Assembly: GCF_040436345.1 (NCBI RefSeq)
Contig: NC_133221.1
Span: 34,241,589 to 34,305,588 of the forward strand
Reading direction: 5' to 3'
From: Pagrus major
Taxonomy: Eukaryota > Chordata > Actinopteri > Spariformes > Sparidae
Length of the DNA stretch: 64,000 bases
The position numbers and the translations under genes are program-made. This document shows, piece after piece, positions 58,558 through 64,000 of the stretch (positions within the stretch are counted from its first letter, which is position 1; every line of letters starts with the position of its first letter). Below the pieces are notes generated by a model that was given only the letters and a program-made list of their open reading frames with translations, did not search any database and was not told the DNA's origin.

Positions 58558-59338
58558 CAGGGTTCTTACGGTCATGAAAAACCTGGAAAAGTCATGGAAT
58601 TTTAAAATTCAATTTCCAGGCCATGGAAAAGTTATGGAAAATAATATTTTTTCAGAAGTTTTGGAAAAGTCATGGAAATATATCTAAAGTTTCATCAATT
58701 AGTCCAAACAAAATCGATGTGTCGTAATAAAATGTAAATTGCCACAGACCATCATGATATTTTAGTGGTGTGAAAAGTTTATTCACACTGGCTCAGTCTG
58801 TGTTACTGGGCATGCGGCGTGCAAGCACATAGGAACTGCAGGCACACCCACTATCCAGGAGTTGCTTCTGCTAGCGAACGGACGATGCAGACAAAATGCC
58901 AGGGAAGTGCAGCTTCAATAATACATGGCTTTTTAAGGATAAATACCAATTATGGCTGGCAAAAGACACTGACCCAAGACGTACTGATTACTGGGTAATG
59001 AGTATTTAGCACTGGCATTCCTACCCCTATGCACTATTTCTCTGTTTATCTCTGACAGAAAATGTGAGGGCATTTTTAGACATTTGAGACATTGACAAAA
59101 ATGTTAAACCGTTGGAATTAAAATATGAGAAAATGTATCGAAGTGTGCCTGTCTGTTGATTTTTTGTTTTAGAGAGGCACCATACATTTCAGATGTAAAC
59201 CTAATTTTACTTAGTGTTATGATATTTAGTTTTCGGTGGTCCCATTGAGATAAAATAATTTCTTTTGGTCATGGAAATTCAGTAAAAGGTTTTGGAGAAG
59301 TCATGGAAAATCATTGATGAAAAAGTGTAAGAACCCTG
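58558..59338 (+). mobile_element. hAT-like element with transposase start remnant
   Basis: The ends are CAGGGTTCTTAC and GTGTAAGAACCCTG (inverted), with CTAATA on both outer sides (58552-58557 and 59339-59344). Subterminal AAAAGTCATGGAA phrases are inverted between the two ends. At 58896-59000 a short frame MPGKCSFNNTWLFKDKYQLW resembles the start of fish hAT transposases of this family. The rest of the gene is deleted. Confidence 0.7.
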
Positions 59339-59344
59339 CTAATA

Positions 59345-60610
59345 TCACTAAAGTGGACTTTGAAAGCATGGCCGTAGCAGAATGGCCGCAGGTGATGAAA
59401 CAGGTCATCGTGACAAGATCAAACAATGGGAAGGTTATGTTTGGCTGGTCATGTAGCAAAAGCAGTTCTAGGCTGACCAGTAGGAAGAGAAGGTTGAAGA
59501 GCCAAGGCTATTGATGATGGAGTTCTGGGAATTGATGATCAGGGGTATTAGGGCGGGATTTACAGATTAAATGCGAGAGCTGAATATGTAGGAACCAGTG
59601 TTGAGTGTTTGTCTGCAAGAGGGGTCAAGCTTCTGAACTTCTGGATAAAGAAGCGAGAAAGACAGTCAGCGTTGGCATTGAAATGACCCCAAATGGGAGC
59701 TGCACAGAGAAAATATTGGTGAGGTTAGACAGTGCGTGAACGGCAGGATGATGGGGTATTGGAGTGACCTTTGTTGATTATGTCAATGACTGTGAGGTTG
59801 TCTGCCTACATGAGGATGGATTTGCGGCTCCATTTGTGGCCCCGCAACATAAATGTGGCTGTTATTGGGAATATTTCAAAGACAGTAGAGGAAGTGACCT
59901 GGCATTCATTTACAGGTTCCGGCAGCCATTCACCTGGGAACCATTCTCTGTTGTGAAAACCGACAGAAGCAGCGGCATCAGTGTACAGATGTCGTGTGGG
60001 TGATTCAGTTAGTCTTCATGAAAGAAAGAGATCACGTTCCAGTTGGCAAGGAGTTTGAGCCAGAGGCAGAGTTTGGCATGACTTGAACTGGACATGAACA
60101 ACAGAAGAAGCGAATGATAGTAGGTGAGAGATGAAGGCCCACCCTTGGGCAGTTATGCAGAGGGTGTAGATAAAGTGGCCTAGGAGGGAGAGAAGTTGAC
60201 GTTTGGCGATTAGAAATTGGAAATCAGAAGGCTGATGCAGTTGAGCTTTTCGGTTGGGAGTGAGGCCTGAAACAGCTTTGGGTCCAGGGTGATTCCAACA
60301 AACTTGAGAGATGTAGAGGGGCTGTGAGCTTTTTTGTCAGAGTCAGAGTGACGAGACGAGACTGGTGGCAATGAGGGAGGGGAAATGATGAGGAAATTGT
60401 CCATGAGATAACAAGGAACGGAAGTTTATGGTTGTTCATCAGGATCCAACAAAGGGCTTCTGACAAGTTGTCATAGATTTTTGGGCTGCTTTTACAGCCG
60501 AAGGTGAGAGTGACGGCAAAGTAATATGCACCCCGCCAGGGAACACCAAAGAATTGTCAGAAATCAGGGTGGGGAGAATTTTGAAGGCAGTGGTGATGGC
60601 TGCCTTAGAA
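59345..60610 (-). mobile_element. DIRS-like retroelement, reverse transcriptase / RNase H part
   Basis: On the minus strand, 60466 to 60210 encodes YLMDNFLIISPPSLPPVSS (the Y-x-D-D-F-L box with Asp changed to Met-Asp spacing), then LKFVGITLDPKLFQASLPTE. These are the conserved blocks of DIRS-type RT (YxDDFLIIxPPS and xFLGITLDSxxMxxxLP). Downstream (60200 to about 59760) lie remnants of the following region, with several stops. The element is degraded. Confidence 0.65.
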
Positions 60611-60699
60611 AGCCATAACCCTTTCCCGGTGTGTTTGATGGGGCTAAGGCATGGTTGATGGTGGTGTGGTGAAAAGACACGTTTTAGGGGGTCACATGA

Positions 60700-61500
60700 T
60701 GCAGTGGAGCTAGGAAGACATCTGTCCCGGGCCTCTCAAGAAATATTTGGTTTAAACTTATAAAAAGCACCCACTCAACCTCCACCTTCCCCTAGAAGTT
60801 GCAATATGGACTTGAGATCTCGAAACAAGCCTCAAAATTCGTCTATTGAAAATTTTTCTTCTTGGGAAGTGGCAACACGTGAAGCGAGTGATAAGTGAAA
60901 CAGGGCGGCACCAGTGGAGGACCAACATGAAGTGGAAGGAAGTTGGATGATACTACAAGAGATAGAAAGTTGTAACGAAGCCCTTTCCGTAAAGCTTGAT
61001 TCGAAAACCGCAGAAATTAACCTCTCTTTTGTTGCCGAAAACAGTGATAGATTTGACGTGTTCAGGCATCACAGAGGCAGGAGAGTGCACTTTGCAGAGC
61101 CCCTGATTACTTAAAGAGCGCATCAGTCCCCAACATCTCGCCTGCCTGCAGACCCAGACCAGCGACCCAAACCCATCCTCATCCACCTGCTTAAGTACCA
61201 GGACTGGATAAAAATTCTCAGAGTTGCCGCTAAGATATCCAGAGAGAACAGTGGGCCCATTATGTAGAAGGGATACACAGTGATGTTTTTCCTGGATTTG
61301 AGTGCAAGCCTGGTGAAGTGCAGAAAGGAATACAGCCATGTTAAGAAGGAGCTACAGGAAGGGAAATTGCAATTCAGCCTCCTCCACCCAACAAATTCGA
61401 GAGTCATCTTACCAAATGGAGAGAAGAGATTCTTCAAGACACCTGAGGTGGCAGCATCTTTTCTCCGAGACTTTCCAGGAGGTAAGGGGAGTGCAACATT
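60700..61500 (+). mobile_element. L1/Tx1-type LINE, ORF1 region
   Basis: 61150-61490 encodes PKPILIHLLKYQDWIKILRV, a stop at about 61265, then FFLDLSASLVKCRKEYSHVK, FSLLHPTNSRVILPNGEKRF and TPEVAASFL. This is the RRM plus C-terminal domain pattern of L1 ORF1 RNA-binding proteins. The N-terminal coiled-coil part is only weakly visible (60914-61114). At least one stop interrupts it. Confidence 0.7.
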
Positions 61501-61616
61501 CCAGTATATCCTTTCTACAATCCTTGCACTGACTTTTATCTAAGTGCAATGCCATCCCTTTCATATATATATATTTATAGATTTTTTGGTTATTATGGAC
61601 AAGGACTCCCGTCTTT

Positions 61617-61701
61617 GACCAGCGACCCAAACCCATCCTCATCCACCTGCTTAAGTACCAGGACCGGTTAAAAATTCTCAGAGTTGCCGCTAAGATATCC
61701 A
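61617..61701 (+). repeat. Direct duplication of an ORF1 segment
   Basis: This interval repeats 61157-61241 with only two differences (CTGGAT versus CGGTTA region). It is a local duplication inside the LINE, or a second truncated copy. Confidence 0.8.
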
Positions 61702-61709
61702 TATTTAAA

Positions 61710-62120
61710 GGAAAAGGGTGTTAAAATGCTTAAAAAATATTCAAACGGATATATCCTTTATCCAGGAAACTCATCTTACCACACAAGAGCACAAGACATT
61801 AAGGAGAGAGTGGACAGGACAAACGTTTTCTTCATCTTTCAACTCTAAGGCTAGATGAGTTGCTGAAATACTGTTCAATTAGGCTGATTTAATCATAACA
61901 TTGGACATTGTTAAATCTGTACGTCCCCAATGATGATGATACTTTTATTCAGGACATTTCTTTCAAAGCATCAGGTGGCCACAAACATTTTCTTATAGGG
62001 GAGACTTTAACTTCTGTTTAGACCCTATTTTGGATAAATCAGCAACTATTACTTCTAAAACTACAGCAGCTTCAACTACTCTGCTGTTTATGAAGGATTT
62101 AAATCTAACTAATGTTTGGA
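61710..62120 (+). mobile_element. L1/Tx1-type LINE, endonuclease fragment
   Basis: Broken frames read LYPGNSSYHTRAQDIK (the usual FLQETHL...H/K region) and then LYVPNDDDTFIQDISF and GGDFNFCLDP, close to the conserved IGGDFN block of the LINE apurinic endonuclease. Frame changes separate them. The fragment ends near LNLTNVWR. Confidence 0.6.
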
Positions 62121-63270
62121 GGCAGTCTGCGTCTGTGTGAAAGTTTCAGATGCAGAGAGGGAGGACAGTTGTGCTGGGGCTCTGATCCACCTCCGGACAT
62201 AGTATCAGAGCCACAGCAGAGGCGATCCAGCGTCTGATGGTGTTCACAGTCTGACAGCTTAACAGATCCTTCACTCATCAAATAGAAATGTCCCACACTT
62301 AAACCCACAAAGCAATGTTACAGGACCAAATGACAGTAATGTGGTAACTGGTAGTGTCTTTGGCAACTTACGAGGAAAAAAAATACCAAAGCCTCTGGCA
62401 TCCTGTATGAACTACCGACTCTTCGTCACATTTCTGCCCAAAAAACAGCTTCTGTCCCCGGCAGCAGAGCCAGGCGGCTCCCGCAGTTGAATGGCGTGAT
62501 TATGTGACATGATTTAGAGCAGAACACTTTAACACACGTCTTTGTTGCCTTCCACTATTGTGTTGTTGTTGTTACTGTCTCTGGCAACTTGTATTAAAAA
62601 AAAATCCCAGCGATGGTCAACCCTCCTGACTGAGACTTCAGTGAACTTTGGCGAGTGAGAGAGCCAGACAGCGCCCCCTGTTTACTGATGATGATTATGT
62701 AATTATGTCATTTAGAGCGAAAAATGTAACTCTGACACTTTCCAGGATGCATGGTGAGTCAGGATCTCACATTATAACAGCGTCCATATGATTTACAAAT
62801 GGCGGATACATGTTTAGATTAACAGGTGGACAAAAAAAAAACACACTGATGTCAACATCATGATGTGTACCGTCACGCCTCTTTTGGATCCGCAGTGCTG
62901 GCGTGCTGTATGAATTGACACACTGGTGCAGCTTTACGTCGGAGTTGCTTGGTTCAGTGTGAACAAAAAAAGGCGAAGAGATGGCGAGCCTTCGTTGCGC
63001 CAATAATATGTGTGAAAAGGGCTGCTGTCAACACCAGTGACTTACAGGGCAGTAGAGTCTGTAAGTCACTAGTGTCAGGGATACTTTCGGGACTTCCAGT
63101 ATGGCGACTGACTAGGGTGGATGTGCGGAGAGTGACTCTGAGTATATAGTTCGATATTTGTCCAAAGTATACCACCAAGTGTGAAAATTTACAGCCACAG
63201 CGATGTGAACTAACATTAGGGCAGTTAAAGTCTGAGCTCAGGGAAAGAACAAAACAACCTCTCAAAAAGG
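62121..63270. other. Unassigned stretch with an internal duplication
   Basis: GTGTCTTTGGCAACTTACGA (62355) and CTGTCTCTGGCAACTTGTAT (62574), and two ATTATGT-GTCAT...TTTAGAGC phrases (about 62500 and 62696), suggest a diverged tandem or inverted repeat of a small element. No gene is seen. Confidence 0.35.
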
Positions 63271-63277
63271 TAAAACT

Positions 63278-63860
63278 ATGACCGGAGCTAACATGCTAGC
63301 TAACAGCGTGGATAAACCTGCCACCGAGACGGAGGTCTGGTTCTACTTCTGCACAGGTGACCTCAAAAATCGCTCCCGCCGCAATAATCTGCATGTAATC
63401 GGGCTTCCAGAGCCCTGCGAAGGTGGAACGGTCTCTGCGTTTATGTCACAGTTTCTAGTCAACCTGCTGCAGGACGACTCTTTCAGGATGCCACTGGAGC
63501 TGGACAGAGCGCACCGTACGCTGAGGGCCAAGCCGATGGATGGAGAGAGACCATAGCCGATCATCATTCGCTTTCTTCGCTTTTAACAGAGAGAGCTTGT
63601 ACTGACGATCGCGAGGAAGAAAGGACAACTCATCTACCAGGGGCACAGGATCTTTCTTCTTTCCTGATCTGAGTAATGCTCTTGCTAAAAAGAGGGCCAC
63701 TTTCAATCCGGTCAAGTTTAGGCTCTACCATAGGGGGATAAAGTTTTCCCCTTCGGCATCCTGCTGTCCTTTGCTTCACCCACCAGCAGAGTGAGCTCCG
63801 ATTCCACACTGCAGAGGACGCTGGGAAGTTTTTCAACCAACATCTGACTGGACAATAAAC
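63278..63860 (+). mobile_element. L1/Tx1-type LINE, second ORF1 fragment
   Basis: 63278-63556 encodes GDLKNRSRRNNLHVIGLPEP, then MPLELDRAHRTLRAKP, the central RRM of L1 ORF1. After a stop or frame change it continues near 63640-63830 with FPDLSNALAKKRATFNPVKF and further remnants. It is a degraded copy distinct from 60700-61500. Confidence 0.75.
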
Positions 63861-64000
63861 AATAAATTTCAGTCCAATCATGGTGAAAAATAACTGTAGT
63901 TATTAGTAACATCCAAAGTTTGATACATCTGCCTGTCATAATCACTCTCTACTTTTTCATTTAGTAGAAGTGCAGTACACACTAACCCAAAGATTCCACT

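Overview
This is a piece of a ray-finned (teleost) fish nuclear genome. It has spliced vertebrate genes, long AT-rich non-coding stretches, CA/GT and (ACT)n microsatellites, and transposon families typical of teleosts (hAT, CACTA-like, Gypsy, DIRS-like, L1/Tx1 and L2-type LINEs, tRNA-derived SINEs). I see no bacterial, plasmid or phage content. The coordinates are internally consistent, but species and chromosome cannot be read from the sequence.

The only host genes I recognise confidently are three natriuretic peptide genes in tandem, all on the minus strand: a CNP-3-type C-type natriuretic peptide (41581-42232), B-type nppb (35979-37010) and A-type nppa (28512-32796). Each has a TATA box, a signal-peptide exon 1, a phase-0 first intron at the same protein position, and a 17-residue disulfide ring (C-F-G ... 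L-G-C) in exon 2. In nppa and nppb a tiny exon 3 adds the last residues after a phase-1 intron. In nppa, exon 3 supplies only the rest of one Gly codon and the stop, giving a C-terminal Gly that looks like an amidation donor. The genes encode secreted hormones that act through guanylyl-cyclase-coupled receptors to control salt and water balance and the heart.

Layout. 1-1490: two small non-autonomous hAT elements with perfect 8-bp target duplications. About 2.3-9.8 kb: a large decayed CACTA/EnSpm-like element carrying a C2H2/transposase-like gene and a second, SAMD3-like gene, both broken. 9.8-13.6 kb: mostly featureless, with a hAT-like remnant. 13.7-15.2 kb: a broken ZMYM1/hAT-type transposase gene. 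15.4-23.0 kb: GA-rich and (ACT)n repeats split by a Gypsy LTR retrotransposon, itself interrupted by a hAT element. 23.2-28.2 kb: SINEs, LINE tails, CACTA-type MITEs and a few unrecognised exon candidates. 28.3-42.4 kb: the natriuretic peptide cluster. 42.4-45.3 kb: no gene seen. 45.3-46.7 kb: tyrosine-recombinase (DIRS-like) and Harbinger-like fragments. 48.4-51.1 kb: a complete hAT transposon with an uninterrupted 623-residue transposase. 51.5-52.9 kb: a TTAA-flanked element. 53.9-56.6 kb: LINE fragments. 56.6-60.6 kb: a DIRS-like retroelement interrupted by a possible solo LTR and a hAT. 60.7-63.9 kb: L1/Tx1-type LINE ORF1 and endonuclease fragments.

The peptide genes form one functional unit (a paralogous hormone cluster). 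Almost everything else is transposon-derived, with clear nesting that gives the relative order of insertion. No wholly new system is evident. The most interesting points are the peptide cluster with its unusual 3' ends and nppa promoter microsatellites, the apparently intact hAT element, and the two-gene CACTA-like element.
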